DNA of 64,000 nt from Paenibacillus urinalis (GTDB lineage: Bacteria > Bacillota > Bacilli > Paenibacillales > Paenibacillaceae): contig NZ_CP118108.1 of assembly GCF_028747985.1 (NCBI RefSeq), positions 3,043,501 through 3,107,500 on the forward strand, in the 5' to 3' direction. This document shows positions 9,523 to 18,600 of this stretch, piece after piece. The position numbers and the translations under genes are program-made. The notes beneath the pieces were generated by a model. It had not been told where the DNA came from, made no database searches, and saw nothing but the letters and a program-made list of their open reading frames with translations. Each line of letters opens with the position of its first letter. The stretch's first letter is position 1.

Positions 9523-9825
9523 GGGTTAGTTTCACTCTCTTTCTCTGATGTCAATTCGGTTAGACAGCTCCATCTCCCGTTTTTATATCATACTTGCTTC
9601 CGCACTCAATTACATAGGTAAATGGAACGAATGTATCATCCATATGGGCTTATTCTCCTGTATCCTGCTTATTATTACACATTACGGTTAAGCTCATCCT
9701 TCCACCTGAATGTGATCAAAAATAGTGCTTAAATGCATAAGCGTGTCTGTCTTAAGGAAAACTTCCTAAGTAAGGATTTTGTCCAAATTCCAATCCAACA
9801 TCATCATTTATGGGAGGTATTTCGT
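9523..9825. other. Intergenic region between permease and tlp
   Basis: About 300 bp hold the divergent upstream regions of the permease and the spore gene tlp. I see no RNA gene, no open frame with a ribosome binding site and no clear consensus promoter. Confidence 0.6.
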
Positions 9826-10053
9826 ATGGCTAAGCCAGATAATCGCAAGGATAATGTAGAGCATTTGCAAAATGCAGTACAAAACACCATGGAGAACTAC
9901 CGTGAGGCTGAGGGTTATCTCGAAGAGTTCGGAGATGAAATTCCTGCTCAGGAAAAAGCCCAAATTCAAGAAAAAAATGAACGCCGCAAGCATAGTATTT
10001 CCGGTTTTCGTGAGGAAATTAAAGATGAGGCTGATCATCAGTCACATTCTTAA
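9826..10053 (+). CDS. tlp: Small acid-soluble spore protein Tlp
   Basis: This 75-residue protein starts at ATG 9826 behind GGGAGG; a longer frame from 9733 has no site. The sequence matches the Tlp family: it begins MAKPDNRKDNVEHLQNAVQN, ends with a charged helix (KNERRKHSISGFREEIKDEA), and is rich in Glu, Asn and Gln. Tlp is made in the forespore and packed into the dormant spore core. It is followed 39 bp later by a second small hydrophilic gene, probably in the same transcript. Confidence 0.92.
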   Translation: MAKPDNRKDNVEHLQNAVQNTMENYREAEGYLEEFGDEIPAQEKAQIQEKNERRKHSISGFREEIKDEADHQSHS

Positions 10054-10092
10054 GGTATCTGCACTTTGACTAAAGAAGGAGGTTCGCTTTAT

Positions 10093-10281
10093 ATGACAAA
10101 ACAGGATCCACAAGAGCTGCTGCAGCAAAAGCACAAGCTGGATGAACAGAAAGAACAGTTTACCAAATTTGCGCGCAGTGCATCAGGTCATACGGAATTA
10201 GAAGCAGGGCAGGAATTCAGTACGGATCGCAAGCTCGATGATCAGAACCGCATGAAATCGGTCGAGAATAAAAGAGCCTGA
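10093..10281 (+). CDS. Small hydrophilic protein of unknown function, next to tlp
   Basis: This 62-residue protein starts at ATG 10093, behind AAGGAGG at a normal distance. It is highly charged and Gln-rich (LQQKHKLDEQKEQFTKFARS) and should be helical, with no cysteine and no membrane segment. It shares the tlp transcript and the terminator at 10307-10333, so forespore expression is likely. I do not recognise the family; the composition would fit a minor SASP-like or coat-independent core protein. Confidence 0.7.
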   Translation: MTKQDPQELLQQKHKLDEQKEQFTKFARSASGHTELEAGQEFSTDRKLDDQNRMKSVENKRA

Positions 10282-10306
10282 TCAGATCTATACGCGATGA
10301 GCCAAG

Positions 10307-10333
10307 TCGATCCAGTGTGGATCGGCTTTTTTT
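10307..10333 (+). terminator. Terminator of the tlp operon
   Basis: A 9-bp stem (GTCGATCCA with TGGATCGGC, one wobble) is followed by seven T residues. Confidence 0.85.
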
Positions 10334-10433
10334 ATGATCTCTTAAGTCTTAGAACGGCAAGGGTTTCCCCTGGATTGGTGACTTGTCATTAGAAATTAAG
10401 TATTGCAAAATCGACAGCGATATCATATATTAA

Positions 10434-10475
10434 TTGACGTATCAACCATTGACTTATCAAATATTGAGTAGTCAA
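10434..10475. promoter_or_regulatory. Phased triple operator TTGA-N4-TCAA upstream of the nitroreductase
   Basis: Three 12-bp dyads, TTGACGTATCAA, TTGACTTATCAA and TTGAGTAGTCAA, begin at 10434, 10449 and 10464. They are exactly 15 bp apart and end 33 bp before the start codon. A fourth copy precedes the marR gene. They are the likely binding sites of the adjacent MarR protein. Confidence 0.75.
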
Positions 10476-10508
10476 CTAAATAGATAACCAAGGAGTGTCG
10501 TAATAACT

Positions 10509-11147
10509 ATGCGTAAATATCAACAAACCAATGATTTTAACGAAATCGTGTATGGACGTCGTTCCATCAAAGTATATGACCCTGCCGTCAAGATCAGCAA
10601 AGAAGAAATGACAGAGATTTTGGAAGAGGCGGTTACAGCTCCTTCTTCAATCAATATGCAGCCTTGGCGTTTTGTGGTCATCGATAGCGATGAGGCCAAA
10701 GCTACACTTGCTCCACTCGCAAGATTCAATAAGGACAAAGTACTCTCCGCTTCTGCTGTAATTGCGGTGTTCGGAGACATGAATAATTTTGATTATGCCG
10801 AAGAGATTTATGGAAATGCCGTTGAGCTTGGCTATATGCCTCAGGAAGTCAAAGATATGCAGCTTGGCGCGTTTAAACCGATGTATGAAAATATGTCAGA
10901 TCAAGCTATGCGTGATATTCTCTTGCTGGATTCCGGTCTTGTCTCAATGCAGCTCATGCTAGTTGCACGTGCCCATGGCTATGATACCAATCCAATCGGT
11001 GGTTTTGAGAAGGATCAGATTGCGGAAGCATTCGGTCTGGACAAAGAGCGTTATGTACCCGTCATGCTCATCACCATCGGTAAAGCAGCAAGTGAAGGAT
11101 TCACCTCTTATCGTTTGCCTGTAGATAAAGTCGCTGTGTGGAAATGA
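10509..11147 (+). CDS. Nitroreductase family protein
   Basis: A 212-residue FMN-dependent NAD(P)H nitro/quinone reductase. The N-terminal IVYGRRSIKVYDP and the AVTAPSSINMQPWRFVV stretch are the FMN phosphate and ring contacts of the family, and the C-terminus (VPVMLITIGKA) matches YdgI/MhqN-like enzymes. ATG 10509 has AAGGAG 13 bases upstream, somewhat far. It is followed by a MarR regulator and an ABM monooxygenase, a set typical of quinone or electrophile detoxification. Repression through the TTGA-N4-TCAA array is the natural reading. Confidence 0.9.
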   Translation: MRKYQQTNDFNEIVYGRRSIKVYDPAVKISKEEMTEILEEAVTAPSSINMQPWRFVVIDSDEAKATLAPLARFNKDKVLSASAVIAVFGDMNNFDYAEEIYGNAVELGYMPQEVKDMQLGAFKPMYENMSDQAMRDILLLDSGLVSMQLMLVARAHGYDTNPIGGFEKDQIAEAFGLDKERYVPVMLITIGKAASEGFTSYRLPVDKVAVWK

Positions 11148-11223
11148 TCGGTAATTAGATGGAGAGTATGCTGTATTCCTATTCGTGTTACCTTGCACAC
11201 CATGGGAATTTGCATTATATTAA

Positions 11224-11235
11224 TTGATAGCTCAA
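11224..11235. promoter_or_regulatory. Fourth TTGA-N4-TCAA operator copy upstream of marR
   Basis: TTGATAGCTCAA lies 22 bp before the marR start. The preceding bases TATATTAA are also shared with the 10434 site, consistent with autoregulation by the same repressor. Confidence 0.65.
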
Positions 11236-11257
11236 ATAATGAGTGGAGGTCAATTAT

Positions 11258-11686
11258 ATGGAATGCTCATTCTCAGAACAGGAGCACATTCTGCATCTGC
11301 TAAAGAATCTGAATAATCAGATCAGCCCCAAGTTTGAAAGATATACCGGGATCAGCTCTTCTCGATATGACTTATTATATCAGCTGTATCTTGCAGACGA
11401 GGTCAACCAGACTCACCTGCAGAAAGCGATCAATATTGACAGTGCCGCCATTACTCGTCATCTGAAACAACTTGAATCTGACGGAATGGTCGCTAGAAGA
11501 CGTAATCCTTCTGATAACAGAGTAACCTTTGTTCGACTGACCGAAGATGGCCGGAAGCATATTGTGAACTACAAGAAAGAAAAGATGACATTTGTGAATC
11601 AAATGCTGAAGGATTTCAGCAAGGAAGAAGTCGAAGCTCTCAATGATATGCTGCAGCGCATGCAGAGCAATATTAGCAAATACTAA
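11258..11686 (+). CDS. MarR-family transcriptional regulator
   Basis: A 142-residue winged-helix regulator. ATG 11258 was chosen over GTG 11243 because GGAGGT sits 7 bases upstream of it. The recognition helix region is NIDSAAITRHLKQLESDGMVARRR and the wing is NPSDNRVTFVRLTEDG, both standard MarR. Together with the preceding nitroreductase this resembles the ydgI-ydgJ pair of Bacillus subtilis. It has two or three cysteine-poor helices, so redox sensing by thiols is limited to Cys3. It probably controls itself and both neighbours. Confidence 0.9.
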   Translation: MECSFSEQEHILHLLKNLNNQISPKFERYTGISSSRYDLLYQLYLADEVNQTHLQKAINIDSAAITRHLKQLESDGMVARRRNPSDNRVTFVRLTEDGRKHIVNYKKEKMTFVNQMLKDFSKEEVEALNDMLQRMQSNISKY

Positions 11687-11716
11687 CTTACTTTTAGGAA
11701 AAGGCAGGTCATCACC

Positions 11717-12013
11717 ATGATTATCGTTCATGCTAATTTATTCATTAAACCAGAACAGGAAGCTGTATTTCTCGAAGAAGTCAAATCGCTTCTTGCAGCA
11801 ACAAGAGCGGAAGAAGGAAATATCAGCTATGAGCTCATGAAATCAACGGAGCAAGAACACAAGTACACCATGGTCGAGCTGTGGAAGGATATGGAGGCTG
11901 CAGGAGCACATAATGCAAGTGCTCACTTCACTGCCTTCACTCATAAGGCAAAAGAGCTTCTAGCTGCACCCATGGAACTTCAAATATTCAGCGGCGAACC
12001 CCTGAATATATAA
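11717..12013 (+). CDS. ABM-domain (antibiotic biosynthesis monooxygenase-like) protein
   Basis: A 98-residue ferredoxin-like fold protein of the ABM/YgiN group. The start MIIVHANLFIKPEQEAVFLE is followed by EEGNISYELMKS and EHKYTMVELWKDMEAAGAH, where the conserved His/Trp pocket lies. Such proteins form dimers and oxidise quinols or simply bind quinones. Position directly after MarR and nitroreductase supports a role in quinone stress. It ends before the bidirectional terminator at 12045-12079. Confidence 0.87.
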   Translation: MIIVHANLFIKPEQEAVFLEEVKSLLAATRAEEGNISYELMKSTEQEHKYTMVELWKDMEAAGAHNASAHFTAFTHKAKELLAAPMELQIFSGEPLNI

Positions 12014-12044
12014 ACTGACATTTTTATTTATGACGGTAACTTAA

Positions 12045-12079
12045 AAAGACCTTGGGATCATGTGTATCCCAGGGTCTTT
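12045..12079. terminator. Bidirectional terminator
   Basis: A perfect 14-bp stem (AAAGACCTTGGGAT and complement, with one mismatch) surrounds a 7-base loop, between the convergent ABM and CPBP genes. Confidence 0.85.
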
Positions 12080-12101
12080 CATATGGAACACCTCGATTTT
12101 T

Positions 12102-12782
12102 TTAAATGATCCCAAACAAGATAAAACCTATGGTATTGATGGCGAGGTTAGCACACATATGTACCATCCACGAGGCATAAATATTCCCGTTTCGTTCATT
12201 CAGCCAGTTGAAGATCACACCTGCGACAAAGAGACTGACAATCAGTAATACGAACAAAGCAATCGTAAACCAGCTCGTCATCATCGCAATGTGGTAGACT
12301 GCGAATGCTCCTGCGCTGAACAGGTAAGCAAACCTGCGGCCGGCAAGCTTTTTCAAAGTTAAGAACGCAAAGCCTCTGAAGAAAAACTCCTCGAGCAATG
12401 AATTGACAATCGATATATAGATGGCTACGAATACAAAATTACCCGCATTGACCCCCATATTATTCTGCAGTGCTCCCGTCACTTGGGTAAAATCAAAGTA
12501 AGGTCCAATGAGAAAGTAGCTTCCCAAAATGATGATAAATACGCCGATGCCAAGCAGCATGGCAAACTTTAGACTCTTCTTATCGAATTTGAACAGGGCT
12601 TGAAAAGAAACCTCCCTGCTGAAATAGGCGTACAGCGCCGGTAAGGTGAGAAACAGAATGATTTTGATAATGGATTTAACAGCATAATCAGGCTTGAGTA
12701 CAGCATCGATATACCCCATGACGACACAGCTGAATACCACAATGAGTATTATACTTACCAGATTTTTTCTTGAGTTTAACAT
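12102..12782 (-). CDS. CPBP-family intramembrane metalloprotease
   Basis: A 226-residue membrane protein with about six helices. It carries the three CPBP (CAAX protease/bacteriocin-processing) motifs: EEFFFRG near residue 137, the conserved His in FAVYHIAMM, and SWMVHMCANLAIN near the C-terminus. These Glu and His residues bind the catalytic metal within the membrane. Members cleave prenylated or membrane peptides or serve in bacteriocin immunity; no bacteriocin gene is visible nearby. ATG 12782 has GGAG upstream. The gene stands alone. Confidence 0.9.
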   Translation of the reverse strand: MLNSRKNLVSIILIVVFSCVVMGYIDAVLKPDYAVKSIIKIILFLTLPALYAYFSREVSFQALFKFDKKSLKFAMLLGIGVFIIILGSYFLIGPYFDFTQVTGALQNNMGVNAGNFVFVAIYISIVNSLLEEFFFRGFAFLTLKKLAGRRFAYLFSAGAFAVYHIAMMTSWFTIALFVLLIVSLFVAGVIFNWLNERNGNIYASWMVHMCANLAINTIGFILFGII

Positions 12783-12944
12783 TAATTAATCTCCTAACAT
12801 GATTTCGACAAACTTCTACATCTGCATCACTAATATGAAACAATTAAAATGTAATTTTGATAGCATTGAACTATTAATCTATTAGGATGCATCCTATATA
12901 ATTAATCACTTCTATTCTACCATCTCATAAAGCGAGGAATTGAA

Positions 12945-13469
12945 ATGAAATTATATCCAGAAATGTTCATCTCCCCCTGGCATCTAATTGTCGTTGTACT
13001 CGTCATCATTGCGTTCACTGCTCTTGTAATCGGTAAATATGATAAGAGAACTATTCTAAAAAGCACGGGCATATCCGCCCTTGTCATCTACTTCTTCGTC
13101 ACGATTCCTATTGGACTGATTGTTCAGGAGAGCTCTTATAAGGAAGAAATGATGCTTGAGGAGCTGGATCAAGAGCACGCTTCTCCTGTTCACAAGTTGA
13201 ATGCGGAATCGAATGATGAAGTGTACATCACAGTCGGAGCCTTTAAGGATGAAGAGTCAGCCCATGTGCTTGTATATGCCGGGAATTATTCAAACACCAC
13301 ATTTGATGGTGATCTAGAGGTCGTTGTATTTGATCAGGGAATGAACACTGTTTTCTCAGAAACATACGAGGGAATTCATCTGAAGCCCGGAGCGCAAAAA
13401 GAAATCGACGAGATCTATACCTCACAGCCGATGCAAACCTTCCGTTATAGTTATACTACACAACCGTAA
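12945..13469 (+). CDS. Membrane-anchored protein of unknown function
   Basis: This 174-residue protein has two N-terminal membrane helices (HLIVVVLVIIAFTALVIG and SALVIYFFVTIPIGLIV). An extracellular domain of about 100 residues (DEVYITVGAFKDEESAHVLV, ending FRYSYTTQP) has a beta-sandwich look like FxLYD-type domains. ATG 12945 has GCGAGGA upstream. I do not recognise the family; a sensor or anchoring role is only a guess. It is convergent with the next gene across a shared terminator. Confidence 0.7.
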   Translation: MKLYPEMFISPWHLIVVVLVIIAFTALVIGKYDKRTILKSTGISALVIYFFVTIPIGLIVQESSYKEEMMLEELDQEHASPVHKLNAESNDEVYITVGAFKDEESAHVLVYAGNYSNTTFDGDLEVVVFDQGMNTVFSETYEGIHLKPGAQKEIDEIYTSQPMQTFRYSYTTQP

Positions 13470-13475
13470 AAAAAG

Positions 13476-13504
13476 AAAACGCAGTCCAATCGGTCTGCGT
13501 TTTT
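13476..13504. terminator. Bidirectional terminator
   Basis: AAAACGCAG and CTGCGTTTT arms flank a 10-base loop, with T-runs on both strands. Confidence 0.85.
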
Positions 13505-13522
13505 ACTATTAAAGGCTGAGCA

Positions 13523-14725
13523 TCACGTCATATGCTGTCCTCTGCTTGGAGGAACCGGCATGCTCTTCTCATCCCGATTTTTTCTAAGAAAACGAATTAT
13601 AAAATAGGCAGGCACGATAAATATTACGGAAAATACACTTGCCACAAGTAAGCCTTGAGTCGCTAAATATGTAGGATCTGTCTCCATGTCGGAGCTGCTT
13701 ATAAAGCAAAAGCCAAAGAATGAGATTCCATGGAATAATAGAATTTGCTTCCAACTCATCCATTTGACTATTATAAACATCAGAATTCCGAACATCGTTG
13801 ATAAGAGAAAAGGAATCAGCATTCCGTCTGGCTCGACGCTTCCATTAACAGCTAAATCTACATACCAGACCCCAACACCATATTGTATCGGAAAAATGAT
13901 CCATGCCAGCTTGCCCATGCCGCTAAAAGAAGATTTCCTTCGTTCAAGCTCCAAATGATATTCATGCCATTTTTCCTCATCCTCAAGCTCAGCCAGCTCT
14001 TCCTCTGTCGGCTCCCTAGTCTCCTCTTCCTCCACAATTCGGTCAATGAAATCCCGGAAGGCCCACTCGATGTTCCCATTAAATTCGGCACGGGTCAAAT
14101 ACGTGTCCGCCTTCATCTCTTCGGGTACAGGGTCCTGCTGAAAATTGACGGTAACGACGGAGGTTAATGATAGTGGAATATGCTTGGCACTGAGTAACTC
14201 AAGCCATCGATTCGCTTCCCGTTCGTCATCAAATGGAAGAGCCACAGCCATCTCCTCTGATCCGTTCTGATAAACAAAATAGAGGATCGGCAGCAGGGAT
14301 ATATTCTCATAGCGCTCTCCCTTCTTGTGTTTCTTGTAAATATAATTAGATGAAACAACATGACGGCCATAATACAGGTCCGTTACCTCTGAGAAGTGCA
14401 GACTTCCTTCCGATTTTTCCTTCGTATCGCGATCCCACAGTGTAAATTCCAGCCGATCCTCATGCAGTTGAAAATGATCCAAATGATTATTTCTCCATAT
14501 CCATTGCTTCAATCCATTCCACAACTTAATGAAGAAAAAGATACCTGCCGGGATCGCTATAAGAGAAATTACAGACCAAACCGTGGGCCACCTTAACACA
14601 AGGATGACCGGGCCTGCCGTGAGGGAAAGAGATAAGAGCATTCCAATCACATAGAATTCAAAAATATAAATCCAGTAGGAGGGTAATACTTTCCTTTCGC
14701 TTAGCTCTTGTAATACAGAAGACAT
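13523..14725 (-). CDS. Multi-pass membrane protein of unknown function
   Basis: This 400-residue protein starts at ATG 14725 with AAGGAGC 8 bases upstream; the longer frame to 14776 lacks a site. Two N-terminal helices are followed by a cytosolic PH-like region (RLEFTLWDRDTKEKSEGSLH, VTDLYYGRHVVSSNYIYKKH). An acidic hinge (EEEETREPTEEELAELEDEE) precedes about four more helices near the C-terminus. No catalytic motif is evident. It is a monocistronic gene upstream of and divergent from the response regulator. Confidence 0.7.
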   Translation of the reverse strand: MSSVLQELSERKVLPSYWIYIFEFYVIGMLLSLSLTAGPVILVLRWPTVWSVISLIAIPAGIFFFIKLWNGLKQWIWRNNHLDHFQLHEDRLEFTLWDRDTKEKSEGSLHFSEVTDLYYGRHVVSSNYIYKKHKKGERYENISLLPILYFVYQNGSEEMAVALPFDDEREANRWLELLSAKHIPLSLTSVVTVNFQQDPVPEEMKADTYLTRAEFNGNIEWAFRDFIDRIVEEEETREPTEEELAELEDEEKWHEYHLELERRKSSFSGMGKLAWIIFPIQYGVGVWYVDLAVNGSVEPDGMLIPFLLSTMFGILMFIIVKWMSWKQILLFHGISFFGFCFISSSDMETDPTYLATQGLLVASVFSVIFIVPAYFIIRFLRKNRDEKSMPVPPSRGQHMT

Positions 14726-14940
14726 TAAGGCAGCTCCTTTATAAGATAAAGTACAATTGCAGTGAAAACCACACACTATTATACCTTCTTACCATCAAAA
14801 TTTCCTTAATATCCTAATTATTTTCTTGATGAAACAGAGCTTATCAAAATTTATAGGTCATTTTATCTATAAGTTATTTCGCATCTGACACGGGTCAGGT
14901 ATAATTTGACTATTAAATAATGCAAGAAGGTGAAATTAGC

Positions 14941-15699
14941 ATGTCCCATGAATCCATTCTCGTACTGGATGACGAGCTCGAAATCAGTGAACTTATTCGA
15001 TTATACCTGGAGAGAGAACAGTATCATGTAACTACGGTAAGTACAGGTCAGGCAGCGATTCAAGCTGTTTACGAGCTGCAGCCTGATTTGATTATTCTTG
15101 ATATTCTGCTTCCCGACATGGACGGATTAGAAATTTGCCGTCAGATTCGAGATCATACCCCTGCCCCGATTCTTTTCTTAAGCTGCAAAGGTGAGGACTG
15201 GGATAAGATCAGTGGATTGAGTGTAGGAGCGGATGATTACATGACGAAGCCGTTTAGTCCGGGAGAACTGGTTGCCAGAGTTAAGGCACATCTTCGCCGG
15301 GTTCATCGGCAGCCTCAGTCTGTAGTCACCAGTAATGAGGTATTCAATGATAGTCATATTCTAAACTTCGGAGATTTGTTAATTAATGAAACAACGCATG
15401 AAGTACATATTCGCGGTACAGCTGTGCAGCTGTCTGCTACGGAATTCAATATCCTGCATAAGCTGGCTTGCCAGCCGGGACGTGTTTTCCCGACTGAGCA
15501 GCTGTTTGACTTTATATGGGGAGCAGACCACTATGGAGACACCAGAACGGTAATGGTTCACATCAGCAATTTACGCAAAAAAATCGAAGCAAATCCATCA
15601 ATGCCGCAATACATCCAGACCGTGCGCGGAGTCGGTTATAAATTCTACGCACAGCCGGCTGCTTCAAGTTCTCAAGAAATAAAAGGAAGTTTAACATAG
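14941..15699 (+). CDS. OmpR/PhoB-family response regulator
   Basis: A 252-residue regulator with a receiver domain (residues about 5-120; acidic pair DD 10-11, phospho-acceptor D54 in LIILDILLPDMDG, K in DYMTKPFSP) and a winged-helix output domain (residues about 150-240; RTVMVHISNLRKKIE, VRGVGYKF). ATG 14941 was preferred over 14920 because of AAGAAGGTGA. Its last 28 bases overlap the end of the giant kinase gene on the other strand. They are the likely partner proteins despite opposite transcription. Confidence 0.92.
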   Translation: MSHESILVLDDELEISELIRLYLEREQYHVTTVSTGQAAIQAVYELQPDLIILDILLPDMDGLEICRQIRDHTPAPILFLSCKGEDWDKISGLSVGADDYMTKPFSPGELVARVKAHLRRVHRQPQSVVTSNEVFNDSHILNFGDLLINETTHEVHIRGTAVQLSATEFNILHKLACQPGRVFPTEQLFDFIWGADHYGDTRTVMVHISNLRKKIEANPSMPQYIQTVRGVGYKFYAQPAASSSQEIKGSLT

Positions 15700-18600
15700 A
15701 ACGCACTGCCATGACCCAGGGTGCTCTCTACCCAGATTTCACCGTCATGCAATTGAACGATTTCTTTGGCTATAGCAAGACCCAGTCCACTTCCACCATA
15801 CTTTGAATTTCGGGATTTCGAAGCGCGATAGAACCTTTCGAATACATAAGGTATATCTTCTTCCGAAATCCCTACCCCCGTATCCTTCACCTGTACAATT
15901 AAATGATGACCTTCATCGCTAATGACCGCTGACAAAGTGATTGAACCTTCCTTGGACGTATGATTGATGGCGTTGCTGATCAGATTCGTAAATACTTGTC
16001 CCATCCGCTCCCGATCCACCAAGATGTGCATGTCTTCCCCAGGCGTTGCATCCATCACAGTAGGGTCAAGACTCACCACGTACTCAATTCCCGCCTGCTC
16101 AATATCGAGCTCATATTTCTGTGATAACCATTGTACGAATACTCCCACATGCATTGGAGTCTTGGTCATCGTTAATTGCTTGGCCTCCATTCGGCTCAGC
16201 TGCACCAAATCTTTGAACAATCTTTGTATGCTGAGAACTCTGGAATGAATTACCCTTAAATATTTGCGCTGTTGTTCTTCTTCTGTTACGACACGGTCCA
16301 GGATGGCTTCAACATAGCCTTGAATCGAGGTCAATGGTGTTCCAAGATCATGCGATATATTAGCGAGAAGCTTCCGCCGATCATTCTCCATCTGCATCAA
16401 TTCTTCTGTTCGTTCTTTTACTTTATGCTCGAGAGTTGATATCAATTTCGCATGCTCGATGGATATCGCAGCCTGACCTGCCAGCATATGAACAACCATT
16501 CTCCGCTCATCGTTAAACACATGAGAGGTAAACCGGTTCTCCAAGTATACAATCGCATTTAACGTGCCTTGATGCAGAATGGGAATACACAAGATAGAGC
16601 GCACTTCATTGTTTTGTATATAGGGGTCTTTGACAAACAATCCTTGTCTTGAAGCGTCATCAAGCACTACATCTTCACTAGTTCTCGCTGTATACTGCAC
16701 AATGGACAATGGAACTTCCTTATAGCTATGGATCTCCTCAGCCGCTGTATGTCGGGCTATGCCGTCTCCAACCTTGCCTCCACCTTCTCCTTCAGCTTCT
16801 ACATAGAGACCCTCTGCTTGTTTAACAACGAGTACACCTCTGGTTGCTCCTGATATCTGAATCAGGATCGTCATAATTTTTTCAAGCAGAGTTTGAAGCA
16901 CAATTTCCTGTGACAGCGCTTGTGAGACGCCCATTATGGCTTCCAGATCCAGAAAATCCGTCGATATGGTCGTGGTTGTATTATACGAGCCTGATTTAAA
17001 TTCCGGATAAGCATCTCCGATTCTTCTCACTTTGTTCACGACACCCCACTGCTCATATAAATTGTAAGCCTCCGCCATGTACAGCCGGCCTGCCGTCATC
17101 CGGCCTTCAGCCAAACAGAAGTCTGCCATGCGTTCAGCGGCAATCGCGTTAAAATGATAAAACCCGTTAGCTCTAGCTCCCTCTACCGCCTGCTCATAGC
17201 TTCTCTCGGCCTGCTTCAACTTGCTTTCAGCACGATATCTTTCTGCTCTGACCAACAAATAGAGATGCTCATAGTTCTCAGGTGCTTCTCGCGCCCAGCG
17301 ATACAATTTGCGTTCGCACTGGCGGGCTTCCTGAAGCAGGAGCTTCTTCCGATCCTTCGAAGCCTGCTCAATCAGCGAATATATCGTTAACGCCGTGTAT
17401 AATTCATGTTCGACCTTATGAAACAAGCCGAATGAAGCAGCCAGCGCTCCCTTTGATCTTCTTGACATGTCATAAGCGTTTTCATAGTCACCTGATAGAT
17501 AAGACAGCATCATTTTCTTCATGTAAAAGACCTGGATGACGACCTGGTTCTGAATTCCCTCGAGCTCTTTAATCCACATCTCTTCCTCGGTCTCACAATC
17601 AGACAACATTACGTTTGGACCATAGCTTTCTGTAAGGCGAATATGTGTCTTGCGTACCAATTCAATCATATGCACCGTCTCTGGATTGCCCGTTTGTCTC
17701 AAGAAAGGCAGATGCCTGTCCGCCTCTTCAATCCAACGCTCAGCAGGCAGACCGAGAAAATCGTGAGCAAGAAGGATATAGGTTACTGCATAGCCTGCGT
17801 AGACTAGATCCCCCGCTTCCATTCCAGCATGATAGGAAGTCCATAAGTCGTCGACAGTATGACGTAAATGACGTTTCCAGGGAGAAATAAATACGGCAAA
17901 GGTAAAATGTGTCTTACAGCGAAGTCCTGGATGCTTAAACTGGTTGCTAAGCTCCACCCCATAACAACCGAGCTCATAACTTCGGCTATACATTCCGTAC
18001 CCCGAGCCTAACAGTAATCCCATTGCATTATAAGCGTTAGAAGATTCGGTAAAATTACCATAATGAATCGAATATTTGACGATCGTCAGCATCATATATA
18101 AATATTGAGTTGGATTAACGAAATAAGCAGAAGTCGCTGTATCCATCAGGAGCTTCATCTGACTTCTAACTTCAGCTTGAATCTCCGGAGCCCGTGAGTT
18201 TCGCTTCTCTCTACTTCCTTTTCTAACCCTTTGGTACATAATATCGAGTAGTGACAAATGCAGGGAGCCTTGACTTGGAGCCGCATTTAACTGAAGTCCA
18301 AAGATACGGCTGAGTCCTTCCATCCCCATGGATATCGTTCTTTCGTGCTGTCCACTCTGCGTATATTGATTAATCATAACGGTGTAGACCGCTGCACGGT
18401 GGGTTGAAGTCTTTGCCAGCTCGAGAATCTCTTCAAATCCTTGTTCCGTTTCTTCAAATCTTCCTTGCAGTGAATTAGACTCCCATCTCCCGAGAAATAA
18501 ACGGAATGCCAGCTCGTAGGATAGCTCCCAATCCCGCTCCTCAAGAAGCTCAATTCCACTAGAATACCATTCTGCAGCCGAGTCGTATGCACCCGAGGCT

